Source: Halobacillus litoralis
Lineage (GTDB): Bacteria; Bacillota; Bacilli; Bacillales; Halobacillaceae
Direction: 5' to 3'
NCBI RefSeq assembly: GCF_009856445.1
Contig: NZ_WMFA01000002.1
Coordinates: 974,529 to 1,038,528 of the forward strand
Length of the DNA: 64,000 bases
Shown: positions 27,151-34,595 of the stretch, one piece after another
Layout: every line of letters begins with the position of its first letter
How positions within the stretch are numbered: the stretch's first letter is position 1
The notes under the pieces: model-generated
Told to the model about the DNA's origin: nothing
Database searches by the model: none
What the model saw: only the letters and a program-made list of their open reading frames with translations
Program-made: the position numbers and the translations under genes

Positions 27151-27650
27151 ATGACAATGATAATTGATGCTATTATACCAACCAAATCGGCCAGGAGTCC
27201 AACTTTCAAAGCATCTCCCATTCTTTTAATACCTACAGCACCAAAATAGACGGTGATAATATACAGCGTTGTATCCGTACTTCCCTGCATGACAGAGGCG
27301 AGCTGGCCTATGAATGAGTCAGGACCGAACGTACGGATCAGCTCTGTCGTCATACTGAGGGCGGCCGTGCCTGAAATGGGTCGTATGAAGGCCAAAGGGA
27401 GAATTTCAGCCGGGGCTCCAAACAAAGACATGAGAGGTTCGAACAGTTTTACAATCGCACCCATGGCACCTGAGGCTTGGAACACAGCAATCGACACCAT
27501 CATACCCAGCAAAAAAGGAAGCAGACTGATCGCTATTTGGATCCCCTCTTTACTTCCCTCCACGAAAACTTCATACGAAGGAACCTTTTTGAGGGTTGCC
27601 GTCACCAATACAAGCAGGATGATGGATGGGATGAGCCATATGCTGATCAT
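27135..27650 (-). CDS. spmB: Spore maturation protein SpmB
   Basis: A 171-residue membrane protein of the SpmA/SpmB (nucleoside-recognition/gate domain) family, needed for full spore-core dehydration. Features include VEGSKEGIQIAISLLPFLLGMMVSIAVF, FIRPISGTAALSMTTELIRTFGPDS and QGSTDTTLYIITVYFGAVG. Its ATG overlaps the spmA stop (ATGA). With DacB it sets cortex cross-linking and core water in B. subtilis. The terminator overlaps its stop codon. Confidence 0.95.
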   Translation of the reverse strand: MISIWLIPSIILLVLVTATLKKVPSYEVFVEGSKEGIQIAISLLPFLLGMMVSIAVFQASGAMGAIVKLFEPLMSLFGAPAEILPLAFIRPISGTAALSMTTELIRTFGPDSFIGQLASVMQGSTDTTLYIITVYFGAVGIKRMGDALKVGLLADLVGIIASIIIVIILFS

Positions 27651-28237
27651 AAGCGCATCGCCCTCTCCCTTTTATAATGGAAATAACGGTCGATCAATAA
27701 AGCGGCAATGGTAGAAATAATTGTTGCCAGAATGGTAGCTCCGACGATGGAAGTCGGATCCTGCGAGTCATACTTCATCCGAATGGCAATGACGGTGGTC
27801 GGTACGAGCGTCAGGGAGGAAGTGTTGATGGCAAGTAGTGTAATCATCGACCGGCTCGCTTTATCGGAGCCTGATAACTCTTTCAATTCCTTCATCGCTT
27901 TTAATCCCATTGGTGTGGCAGCATTTCCAAGACCGAACATGTTTGCCGTCATATTAGACAGGATGTAACCGAGCGCCGGGTGGTCATCCGGAATTTCAGG
28001 AAAGATCCGTTTCACAAAGGGCCGGAAGATTTTCGCAAGGCCGGCAAGGAGTCCTGCCTCTTCAGCGATTTTCATCAGTCCCAACCAAAAGATTAGAACC
28101 CCCGCAAGACTCAGCGTAATCATAATCGCCTCATCCAAAGTAGAAAAAATCGCCTTGTTCACTTCGTCCATCGTACCATTAAACATGGCAAAGATGATGC
28201 CCGTGACCGCAAGAAACGCCCAAATCAAGTTGACCAT
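27647..28237 (-). CDS. spmA: Spore maturation protein SpmA
   Basis: A 196-residue membrane protein with a gate-type domain, starting MVNLIWAFLAVTGIIFAMFNG. Typical segments include GLGNAATPMGLKAMKELKEL and LLAINTSSLTLVPTTVIAIRM. It overlaps the 3' end of dacB by 13 bases and the start of spmB by 4, so the three genes are coupled as in the B. subtilis sigma-E operon dacB-spmA-spmB. The biochemical activity is unknown. Confidence 0.95.
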   Translation of the reverse strand: MVNLIWAFLAVTGIIFAMFNGTMDEVNKAIFSTLDEAIMITLSLAGVLIFWLGLMKIAEEAGLLAGLAKIFRPFVKRIFPEIPDDHPALGYILSNMTANMFGLGNAATPMGLKAMKELKELSGSDKASRSMITLLAINTSSLTLVPTTVIAIRMKYDSQDPTSIVGATILATIISTIAALLIDRYFHYKRERAMRL

Positions 28238-29316
28238 GGCGCAACCCCCATCATCCTATTCAGAAAGTTCTTCACTTCTGAAAAGAAGGATTGAGAAGGA
28301 CGCTCATTCCACACAGGCGCTTCTACTACTGGTGTTTTTCCCACCATGAAGTACGTCACACCTGCTAAATTCGAATCCCCTTCTTGTTCATAGCGATAAA
28401 ACGTCGCTTGAAGATCATCTTTTTCAGATAAAGTCAGAGGATAATAGATATCTCTCGGAATGTATAACGATTGACCGTTCACTTCCACGGTACCTTCACT
28501 CTGAAGTTTTACCGTTTCAAAATTATCGAATCCCCACTCGAACATCCTCGTATGATCATTCCAATCATCAGGAGCATTTAAAGTTACAGCAATCAGCTCC
28601 ATGCCATCCTTTTGGGCACTTGTCACCAACGTCCGTCCAGCGGCTTTAGTGAATCCTGTTTTCCCACCGTTTGTAGGCTCATAATACTGGGTCAGCATCT
28701 TATTTTTATTCTTCCAGGAGTATTCCCGATTCTCAGAACGATACATTTCACTGCCTGTCACTTCGCGGAACGTATCGTTTTTCATGGAGTAAGCCATGAG
28801 CAGTCCCAAATCATACGCACTGGAATAATGGGTTTCTCCATCCAGGCCATGAGGGTTCTCAAAATGGCTGTTGTTCATTCCAAGCCAAGCCGCTTTTTCG
28901 TTCATCAGCTGTACAAAACCTTCGACGCTTCCGCCTACATGTTCAGCAATCGCTACAGCTGAATCATTTCCAGACCTAAGCATCAATCCATATACCAAAT
29001 CCTTCAGAGGAATTTTTTCTTTCTCTGTCAAATAAATGGAGGACCCTTCTGTATAAACGGCCCTTTTACTCACTTTCACTTTTTCTTCCATCATTCCTGA
29101 TTCTATCGCTATGATCGCAGTCATGATTTTTGTGGTGCTGGCAATCAGTGTAGGATCATAGGCATTCTTCTCGTATAGAACCCGTCCCGATTCTGCATCC
29201 ATCAGAACAGCACGCTCAGCAGATACCGATATATTAGGATTCGCTTTTACCTTCTCCACCATAAAGGTTGGGAGTAGTAAAGTCATTGCCACCGCTACAT
29301 AAAAGAACCTTCTCAA
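28225..29316 (-). CDS. dacB: D-alanyl-D-alanine carboxypeptidase DacB (sporulation PBP5*)
   Basis: A 363-residue class-A low-molecular-weight penicillin-binding protein that trims spore-cortex peptides. A signal peptide (about 1-25) leads to the PBP motifs SxxK in STTKIMTAI (about residue 63), SGN in LRSGNDSAVAIAEHVGG and KTG in GGKTGFTKAAG. A C-terminal beta domain (about 270-330) follows, then an amphipathic end. The start is a TTG with AGGAGG 8 bases upstream. It heads the spmAB operon, and a sigma-E promoter candidate is at 29349-29377. Confidence 0.93.
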   Translation of the reverse strand: MRRFFYVAVAMTLLLPTFMVEKVKANPNISVSAERAVLMDAESGRVLYEKNAYDPTLIASTTKIMTAIIAIESGMMEEKVKVSKRAVYTEGSSIYLTEKEKIPLKDLVYGLMLRSGNDSAVAIAEHVGGSVEGFVQLMNEKAAWLGMNNSHFENPHGLDGETHYSSAYDLGLLMAYSMKNDTFREVTGSEMYRSENREYSWKNKNKMLTQYYEPTNGGKTGFTKAAGRTLVTSAQKDGMELIAVTLNAPDDWNDHTRMFEWGFDNFETVKLQSEGTVEVNGQSLYIPRDIYYPLTLSEKDDLQATFYRYEQEGDSNLAGVTYFMVGKTPVVEAPVWNERPSQSFFSEVKNFLNRMMGVAPWST

Positions 29317-29348
29317 GAGGACTTCCTCCTATTCACATCATTTGCTTC

Positions 29349-29377
29349 AACTTATGCAAAAACGTACAAGCTTATGA
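29349..29377 (-). promoter_or_regulatory. Sigma-E promoter candidate for dacB-spmAB
   Basis: TCATAAG (29371-29377) and CATAAGTT (29349-29356) are separated by 14 bases on the minus strand, as expected for sigma-E (consensus KMATATT-N14-CATACANT). The B. subtilis dacB operon is sigma-E dependent, which supports the call. Confidence 0.6.
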
Positions 29378-29427
29378 GTAATAGAAAAATCCCAATACAA
29401 GAGGATTGCGGTAGAAAACTAAGTTAG

Positions 29428-29490
29428 TGATGAGTTTGATGAATGGATGGGGCTGCGGAGAATGAATCGCTTTCCGCGGGAGCGCTTATC
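29428..29490. repeat. Decayed fragment of the inverted-repeat element
   Basis: GAATGGATGGGGCTGCGGAG and CGCTTTCCGCGGGAG match the minus strand of the element at 18611-18761 (GAGTGGATGGGGCTGCAGGG, ACTTTCCGCGGGAGG) with few differences. The terminal arms are mostly lost. It lies between dacB and scpB. Confidence 0.65.
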
Positions 29491-29526
29491 TATAAATCAA
29501 GTCTTCCACATTCGAATGGTTATATA

Positions 29527-29562
29527 GAAAAAAAGCTGTTCCTGGTGGGGAACAGCTTTTTA
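29527..29562 (-). terminator. Intrinsic terminator of scpAB
   Basis: AAAAAGCTGTTCC pairs with GGAACAGCTTTTT around a 6-base loop, followed by T on the minus strand. It includes the scpB stop codon. Confidence 0.9.
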
Positions 29563-30153
29563 GTCGTCACCGAAGGGATCTTCGTTGAATTTTTCGAAAA
29601 AGAGGTCGGCATCGCCTTCTTCTTCCCCCTCGCCCTGCTTGAGTTCAGAAAGTGGCGGGAGCTCTTCAATTGACGTCAAACCGAAATAGATAAGAAAATC
29701 CTTGGTCGTTCCATATAGGATTGGTCGTCCGATGGCATCTTTCCGGCCTTTTTCTTCAATCAAACTGCGATTGACCAGGGTCTGGATGGCACGGTCGCTT
29801 TTGACCCCTCTTAAATCATCCACTTCTATTCTTGTAATAGGTTGTTGATAGGCAATGATAGCGAGCGTTTCAAGAGCCGCCTGAGAAAGCCTTGTTGAAC
29901 CTGGTGAATCCAGAAGACGCTTGTAATAGGAAGCATGCTCCGGTTTCGTGGTCAAGTGTAAGGTTCCTTGTGAATCCATGATGGTGAGGCCTCTATTCTT
30001 GGATTGATAGTCTTTTATCATTTCTTCCAGCAAGGACTGGAACGTTTTCGTATCCAATTCCAGCAGGTTCGTCAGTTTCTTTTTGGTGATTCCTTCTTCT
30101 CCGGCAGCAAAAAGCAGGCCTTCGGTTATGGCTTTGTATTCTTCTAACTCCAT
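29560..30153 (-). CDS. scpB: Segregation and condensation protein ScpB
   Basis: A 197-residue winged-helix (kite) protein of the SMC-ScpAB chromosome condensation complex. It begins MELEEYKAITEGLLFAAGEEG and contains the characteristic RLSQAALETLAIIAYQQPITR and GRPILYGTTKDFLIYFGL segments in its two winged-helix domains, followed by an acidic tail. Its start overlaps the scpA stop by 10 bases. Length and order match B. subtilis. Confidence 0.96.
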   Translation of the reverse strand: MELEEYKAITEGLLFAAGEEGITKKKLTNLLELDTKTFQSLLEEMIKDYQSKNRGLTIMDSQGTLHLTTKPEHASYYKRLLDSPGSTRLSQAALETLAIIAYQQPITRIEVDDLRGVKSDRAIQTLVNRSLIEEKGRKDAIGRPILYGTTKDFLIYFGLTSIEELPPLSELKQGEGEEEGDADLFFEKFNEDPFGDD

Positions 30154-30899
30154 GGTGCATCCTCCATCTTATATACGATTAGTTCATCAAAGTGTTGTTG
30201 TTGGACACACACGATGTCGTTACTCTTCATCAGTTCCAGCAAAGCGATGAAGGTTACGACGATATGCGGTCGGGTTCTTTTTTCAAATAATTGATGAAAA
30301 GGAATGCCACCGGCTTGCACATCAATTTTACCGAGTATTTCTTCCATTCTCATTTGGATAGGAATCTCATCTCTCCGGACTTTCGCTTCCTGTGGTTTTT
30401 CTGTTTTAGCCCGTTTTAATAGATTGCCCATCGCTTGAATCATATCGTAAACAGAAGCTTCGCCAGGGCGGACTTCCGGCATCTCTTCTTCCCAGCCTTC
30501 CATATTCAAAGGAGGTCGGGTATAGATCCGGTTGGCATCGAGTTCTTTTTCCTTGAGTTCCTCTGCCGCCTGTTTATATTTACGGTATTCAATCAACCGT
30601 CGCATCAAATCTTCGCGCGGGTCATCCTCAAGCTCTCCATCTTCAAATTCATCTTCCATGTTTTGATTGGGAAGGAGCATCTGACTTTTCATAGCCAGTA
30701 AAGTAGCTGCCATCACCAGGTATTCGCTTGCCAGGTCCAGCTCAAGCTCCTGCATTGTATGGATATAGTTCATGTATTGATCCGTAATTTGAGAAACGGG
30801 TATATTATAGATGTCGATTTCATATCGATTGATCAGGTGTAAAAGAAGATCAAGAGGTCCTTCAAAACCTTCCACTTTCACTTGGTAGCTTTTTTTCAT
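30144..30899 (-). CDS. scpA: Segregation and condensation protein ScpA (kleisin)
   Basis: A 251-residue kleisin that bridges the SMC heads. The N-terminal domain carries VEGFEGPLDLLLHLINRYEIDIYNIPVSQ and YLVMAATLLAMKSQMLLP. A charged middle (about 90-110, EDEFEDGELEDDPRED) and the C-terminal winged helix VVTFIALLELMKSNDIVCVQ follow. It is the first gene of scpAB, divergent from ypuF as in B. subtilis. Confidence 0.96.
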   Translation of the reverse strand: MKKSYQVKVEGFEGPLDLLLHLINRYEIDIYNIPVSQITDQYMNYIHTMQELELDLASEYLVMAATLLAMKSQMLLPNQNMEDEFEDGELEDDPREDLMRRLIEYRKYKQAAEELKEKELDANRIYTRPPLNMEGWEEEMPEVRPGEASVYDMIQAMGNLLKRAKTEKPQEAKVRRDEIPIQMRMEEILGKIDVQAGGIPFHQLFEKRTRPHIVVTFIALLELMKSNDIVCVQQQHFDELIVYKMEDAPWS

Positions 30900-31089
30900 A
30901 TCATTCTTCCTTTACGTTCCAATGTTCTTTCTATAATGGTATCAAAAATTATACTGCTGTGACAGCATGTATTTCATAACGATGCATGTCTTCTGTCTTC
31001 GGTTACGTTATACTATAGTTATAAGTCAGGAACTATTTTAATAAACAACCATGATTCTCATGGTTGACTCAAAGGAATGGATGGTTTAT

Positions 31090-31563
31090 ATGTATCCGAA
31101 AGCCTATATTGAATTCCTTGCTCACTTCCACGGTACAAGAGATTATTTTGAGTGTCATGAGGTCCTCGAGGAGTACTGGAAAGAAGTAGATCCTCGAAAC
31201 CGGTCTTCCATCTGGGTATGGCTGATCCAAATCGCTGTAGCTATGTATCATGATCGCCGAGGCAATCCGAATGGGGCAAGGACTCTAGTTAAACGCTGTT
31301 TAAAAAACAAATCAGAACACGAAAAAGAGCTCCCGCTCCTCGGCCTGGATGGAGAACGCCTCGTAAAACAGCTGGAAGAATTCAATGCGCGTTTGGACGA
31401 AGAGGTTCCCTATCGCAGCTGGAATATGCCTATCATTGATATGGAACTTCTGAAAGAGGTCCATCTGTTGTGCCAACAGTGGGGCGTTGCTTATGGATCT
31501 CCAAGTGACATGTCTGACGAACACCTTGTACTCAAACACAAAAAAAGAAAAAAGTCATTATGA
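31090..31563 (+). CDS. ypuF: DUF309 protein YpuF
   Basis: A 157-residue helical protein of the DUF309 family. The hallmark YIEFLAHFHGTRDYFECHEV is near the N-terminus and WVWLIQIAVAMYHDRRGN follows, giving the conserved HxxxD/ExxH-like residues of the family. The function is unknown; the residues resemble a metal or small-molecule site. The start at 31090 is chosen because homologues begin MYPKAY and GGATGG lies 5 bases upstream. ATG codons at 31081 and 31051 are in frame. Its place between scpA and ribT matches B. subtilis. Confidence 0.85.
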   Translation: MYPKAYIEFLAHFHGTRDYFECHEVLEEYWKEVDPRNRSSIWVWLIQIAVAMYHDRRGNPNGARTLVKRCLKNKSEHEKELPLLGLDGERLVKQLEEFNARLDEEVPYRSWNMPIIDMELLKEVHLLCQQWGVAYGSPSDMSDEHLVLKHKKRKKSL

Positions 31564-31583
31564 ATTCAATAATAAAACGAAAC

Positions 31584-31617
31584 AAAGGAGGTGTCGTGAA
31601 TCGACACCTCCTTCTTA
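31584..31617. terminator. Bidirectional terminator between ypuF and ribT
   Basis: AAGGAGGTGTCG pairs with CGACACCTCCTT around a 5-base loop, with T-rich sequence on both strands. Confidence 0.85.
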
Positions 31618-31618
31618 T

Positions 31619-31984
31619 TTATAACTGTGAAGAGGCACTTTCTTCATCACATTTCTCGATGAATGATTCTGTTGCCACATCAGCACACACGTCACATACA
31701 TCTTTAAAGTGATCACGGACACGATGAATCATCTGTCTTCCAATCCCTGTGTTACGGTGGGAAGGGTTGACGGATACGTGCTGGATGACGGCCCTGCCAT
31801 CTTCCAAACGGACTCCGACCGCTCCGAGGATATCTTCCTCTTTCCACAAAAATAGATTCCAATCCGGATTGGAATCGTATTCCCTTATAATTTCCTGAAG
31901 TGTCTTCACATCTGTAACTTCAGGCATGAAAGAAAGCAAACCCATCGCAATCTTTTCAAATGATTTTTTATATCGAATTAACAT
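31619..31984 (-). CDS. ribT: RibT, GNAT-family acetyltransferase
   Basis: A 121-residue GNAT acetyltransferase aligning with B. subtilis RibT from its start (MLIRYKKSFEKIAMGLLSFM). Motif A contains HVSVNPSHRNTGIGRQMIH, which binds acetyl-CoA. In B. subtilis RibT is the last gene of the riboflavin operon, but ribD, ribE, ribAB and ribH are absent here. The acyl acceptor is unknown. The ribosome site GAGGGG lies 7 bases upstream. Confidence 0.9.
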   Translation of the reverse strand: MLIRYKKSFEKIAMGLLSFMPEVTDVKTLQEIIREYDSNPDWNLFLWKEEDILGAVGVRLEDGRAVIQHVSVNPSHRNTGIGRQMIHRVRDHFKDVCDVCADVATESFIEKCDEESASSQL

Positions 31985-32099
31985 ATTAACCCCTCAATTA
32001 TGAAAATAACTTTCCTAGAGTTCCAGATGTCCGACCGTTGGATCGAAAAAAGAAAATGGTTACTTTCAATCATTGTCCAATTCTCCTGATATGTCAAGC

Positions 32100-32189
32100 T
32101 TACATGACGATTACGAACCAGTAGTATAAACCCCAACCGATGCTGAACACCGTTAAAAACGTAAACAGCATCCAATTTTTCATTTTCAT
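32100..32189 (-). CDS. Possible 29-residue membrane peptide
   Basis: A 30-codon frame starts with ATG at 32189 and encodes one strongly hydrophobic, aromatic-rich segment (MKMKNWMLFTFLTVFSIGWG, then more Tyr/Trp/Phe/Val) ending in Met. A GGGGG run lies 10 bases upstream, a weak site at long spacing. It sits between the M50 peptidase gene and ribT, same strand. A single-pass small membrane protein is plausible, but no homologue can be checked. A longer overlapping frame at 31978-32259 looks like chance. Confidence 0.4.
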   Translation of the reverse strand: MKMKNWMLFTFLTVFSIGWGLYYWFVIVM

Positions 32190-32251
32190 TATACGTGGCC
32201 CCCGGTTTTTTGTGATTTGCCCCGCTACATAGAATATAGCAAAGCCTGTGA

Positions 32252-32716
32252 TTATTCAAGCCTGTTTAAAAACCGACGTTTCACAATTGACCAGAGCCGA
32301 TATCCATCAGAATCTTTTCCTTTGATAGAAAAGGGAATAAGATTCATGATGGCAAGATAAGTATTGAAAAGAAAAGCGATACGGAGCAGGTCACCGCCCT
32401 GGTCCTTGAACCATAGGAACAAAATAAACGCTGTAATGGTATTGAATATAGGACCGCCCATACTGATCCAAGCTTTCTCCCGATCCTTGAACGGAGGTTT
32501 CCGTTCGTTCAACGAGTAAGCTCCCTGGAAGAAAAAAAGGTGAATATATACGTGGACCCCACTTTTCCTCCACCGCCCGATCACTTTCCCACGGCCAAGG
32601 TGAAGAACACTTTGATCTGCCCGAAAGTACCGACCGGGGAAGAGGTGACCAAGCTCATGGATGAATAGACTTATAGGGGCCACTAGAAAAATCAATAACA
32701 GTAATGTGACAATCAT
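32252..32716 (-). CDS. Small M50-type (site-2 protease-like) membrane peptidase
   Basis: A 154-residue protein with two to three membrane segments and a zinc-metalloprotease core. FIHELGHLFPGRYF (HExxH, residues 18-22) lies in the first half. MNLIPFSIKGKDSDG provides the usual NxxP..DG third-ligand motif near the C-terminus, and GGPIFNTITAF matches the GP segment of M50 enzymes. It is half the length of SpoIVFB or RseP, without PDZ or CBS domains. The substrate is not known. It lies just after ppiB on the same strand with a weak AGAAGAG site. Confidence 0.85.
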   Translation of the reverse strand: MIVTLLLLIFLVAPISLFIHELGHLFPGRYFRADQSVLHLGRGKVIGRWRKSGVHVYIHLFFFQGAYSLNERKPPFKDREKAWISMGGPIFNTITAFILFLWFKDQGGDLLRIAFLFNTYLAIMNLIPFSIKGKDSDGYRLWSIVKRRFLNRLE

Positions 32717-32734
32717 GAAGGGCTCTTCTAGTGA

Positions 32735-33169
32735 TTATTTGTCCTCGACGCGGACCTTCTGCATCACATCTCCGACACGAACACGATCAACCGTGTCCAC
32801 ACCTTCGACCACTTTTCCAAATACGGTGTGACGCCCGTCTAAGTGCGGCTGAGGAGAATGACACACGAAGAATTGGCTTCCTCCTGTATCTTTACCAGCG
32901 TGGGCCATAGAAAGGGTTCCCCGTTCATGCTTATGAGGATTGCCTTCTGTTTCGCATTTGATTGTATAGCCTGGACCACCTGCGCCTGTTCCATTCGGAC
33001 ATCCTCCCTGGATGACGAAGTCAGGGATGACACGGTGGAAAGTCAAACCATCGTAAAATTCATCATTGGCAAGTTTCTCAAAATTCGCAACCGTATTGGG
33101 TGCTGCTTCCTCGTATAGTTCAATCAGCATTTTTTCTCCATTTTCAAATTCAATCGTTGCTTGTTTCAT
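32735..33169 (-). CDS. ppiB: Peptidyl-prolyl cis-trans isomerase PpiB (cyclophilin)
   Basis: A 144-residue cytoplasmic cyclophilin that speeds proline isomerisation in folding. The active-site segments are present: [16 protein letters not shown] (Arg/Phe), [19 protein letters not shown] (GSQFF), and [16 protein letters not shown] (the Trp/His end, here His). It has no signal peptide. Follows lysA by 15 bases and precedes the M50 peptidase gene, as ppiB follows lysA in B. subtilis. Confidence 0.95.
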   Translation of the reverse strand: MKQATIEFENGEKMLIELYEEAAPNTVANFEKLANDEFYDGLTFHRVIPDFVIQGGCPNGTGAGGPGYTIKCETEGNPHKHERGTLSMAHAGKDTGGSQFFVCHSPQPHLDGRHTVFGKVVEGVDTVDRVRVGDVMQKVRVEDK

Positions 33170-33184
33170 TTCTCATACCCCTTT

Positions 33185-34480
33185 TCATTTTTCATAAGAT
33201 AAGTCAAGTCGTGTCATCTCCTGATAGCTCTCTCTTCTGACGACAAGCTGATGCTTTCCGTCTTCGACAAACACGACGGCCGCTTTTTGAAAGCGGTTAT
33301 AATTATTAGCCATAGCATAACCATACGCTCCTGTGCTGAAAACTGCAAGTCTGTCTCCATGCTCAACTGTAGGAAGCGCCACGTCCCATATTAGCATATC
33401 TCCGGATTCACAGCACTTTCCAGCTATGGAGTACTCTTTTTCCGGATTTTGATCCATTTTTTCTACCAGCGCTGCTTCATATTTCGCCTGGTAAAGGGCG
33501 GGACGGATATTATCAGTCATCCCACCATCTACAGATACATAGGTCCTTACATCAGGGACTTCTTTGATGGAACCGATGGTGTAGATCGTTGTACCTGCTT
33601 CCCCAACAATCGCTCGCCCCGGCTCGATCCAAATCTCGGGCATAGGATAATGGTACTGAGAAGAAAGTGTTTTTACTTCACGGATGAGGGCGTGGGCATA
33701 TTGATCGAGATCAAGCGGTTCGTCTTCTTTCGTATATTGAATACCAAAACCGCCACCTAAATTCAGTACGGTCGCTTCATATCCGTAGCGGTCCCGCCAA
33801 TCGATCAAAGTAGTAAAGAGCTTGCTTGTCGCCATCTCGAAACCACTCGTCTCGAAGATTTGTGAGCCGATATGGCAGTGAAGTCCGATTAAGCGGATAT
33901 TGGCATCTTCACGGACTTTCATGAATGCCTCCTCAGCCTGGCCACTGGCCAAATCGAAGCCGAATTTGGAGTCTTCCTGCCCGGTCAATATATAATCGTG
34001 GGTATGGGCTTCTATCCCCGGTGTTACCCTCAATAATACATCCATCTCTTTCTTCTGTTCTTTAAGAATCGCATGAAGAAGTTCGATTTCATAAAAGTTA
34101 TCGACGACGACACAGCCGATTCCATGTTCGACGGCCATTTCCAATTCACGGATACTTTTGTTGTTTCCGTGCATATGGATCTTCTCTACTGGAAAACCCG
34201 CTTCAAGAGCTGTATGTAACTCTCCTTCCGAAACGACGTCTAAACTAAGACCCTCCTGGTTCGCAACCTGGAGCATAGCGACAGAAGAAAAAGCTTTACT
34301 GGCATACGCGACTTGAGCCGCCACCTGATTTTCTTTGAAAGTCTGCACGAATGCCCGAGCCTTTTGTCTGATTTCACCTACATCATATACATAAAGAGGG
34401 GTGCCATATTGTTCGGCAAGTTCCTGTGCAGGAACTTGTCCGATCAACAATTGCCCGCTTTCATTAACATCATGATTCAT
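33185..34480 (-). CDS. lysA: Diaminopimelate decarboxylase
   Basis: PLP enzyme making L-lysine from meso-diaminopimelate, 431 residues. The PLP lysine lies in VAYASKAFSSVAM. The phosphate-binding GGGFGIQYT and the C-terminal GKCCESGDML and ECD-type segment complete the alanine-racemase-like fold III. The ATG at 34480 is chosen because AAGGTGGG lies 5 bases upstream; an in-frame TTG at 34501 is less likely. It lies just downstream of spoVAF, but the terminator at 34516-34551 separates them. Confidence 0.95.
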   Translation of the reverse strand: MNHDVNESGQLLIGQVPAQELAEQYGTPLYVYDVGEIRQKARAFVQTFKENQVAAQVAYASKAFSSVAMLQVANQEGLSLDVVSEGELHTALEAGFPVEKIHMHGNNKSIRELEMAVEHGIGCVVVDNFYEIELLHAILKEQKKEMDVLLRVTPGIEAHTHDYILTGQEDSKFGFDLASGQAEEAFMKVREDANIRLIGLHCHIGSQIFETSGFEMATSKLFTTLIDWRDRYGYEATVLNLGGGFGIQYTKEDEPLDLDQYAHALIREVKTLSSQYHYPMPEIWIEPGRAIVGEAGTTIYTIGSIKEVPDVRTYVSVDGGMTDNIRPALYQAKYEAALVEKMDQNPEKEYSIAGKCCESGDMLIWDVALPTVEHGDRLAVFSTGAYGYAMANNYNRFQKAAVVFVEDGKHQLVVRRESYQEMTRLDLSYEK

Positions 34481-34515
34481 CGTAACCCACCTTTTCTTCA
34501 AACGGAGAAATGATA

Positions 34516-34551
34516 AAAAGAAAATGCCCTTTGGAAGTCAAAGGACATTAA
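34516..34551 (-). terminator. Intrinsic terminator of the spoVA operon
   Basis: ATGTCCTTTG pairs with CAAAGGGCAT around a 5-base loop, followed by a T-rich run on the minus strand. It lies between spoVAF and lysA. Confidence 0.85.
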
Positions 34552-34595
34552 GATTTATTTTAATTTATCACATTGCTAAAGAACGGGCAATACGA

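Noticed and set aside
31978..32259. 93-codon frame between the M50 gene and ribT
   Set aside because: No ribosome site, composition unlike a protein, and it conflicts with the more plausible hydrophobic 30-codon frame.
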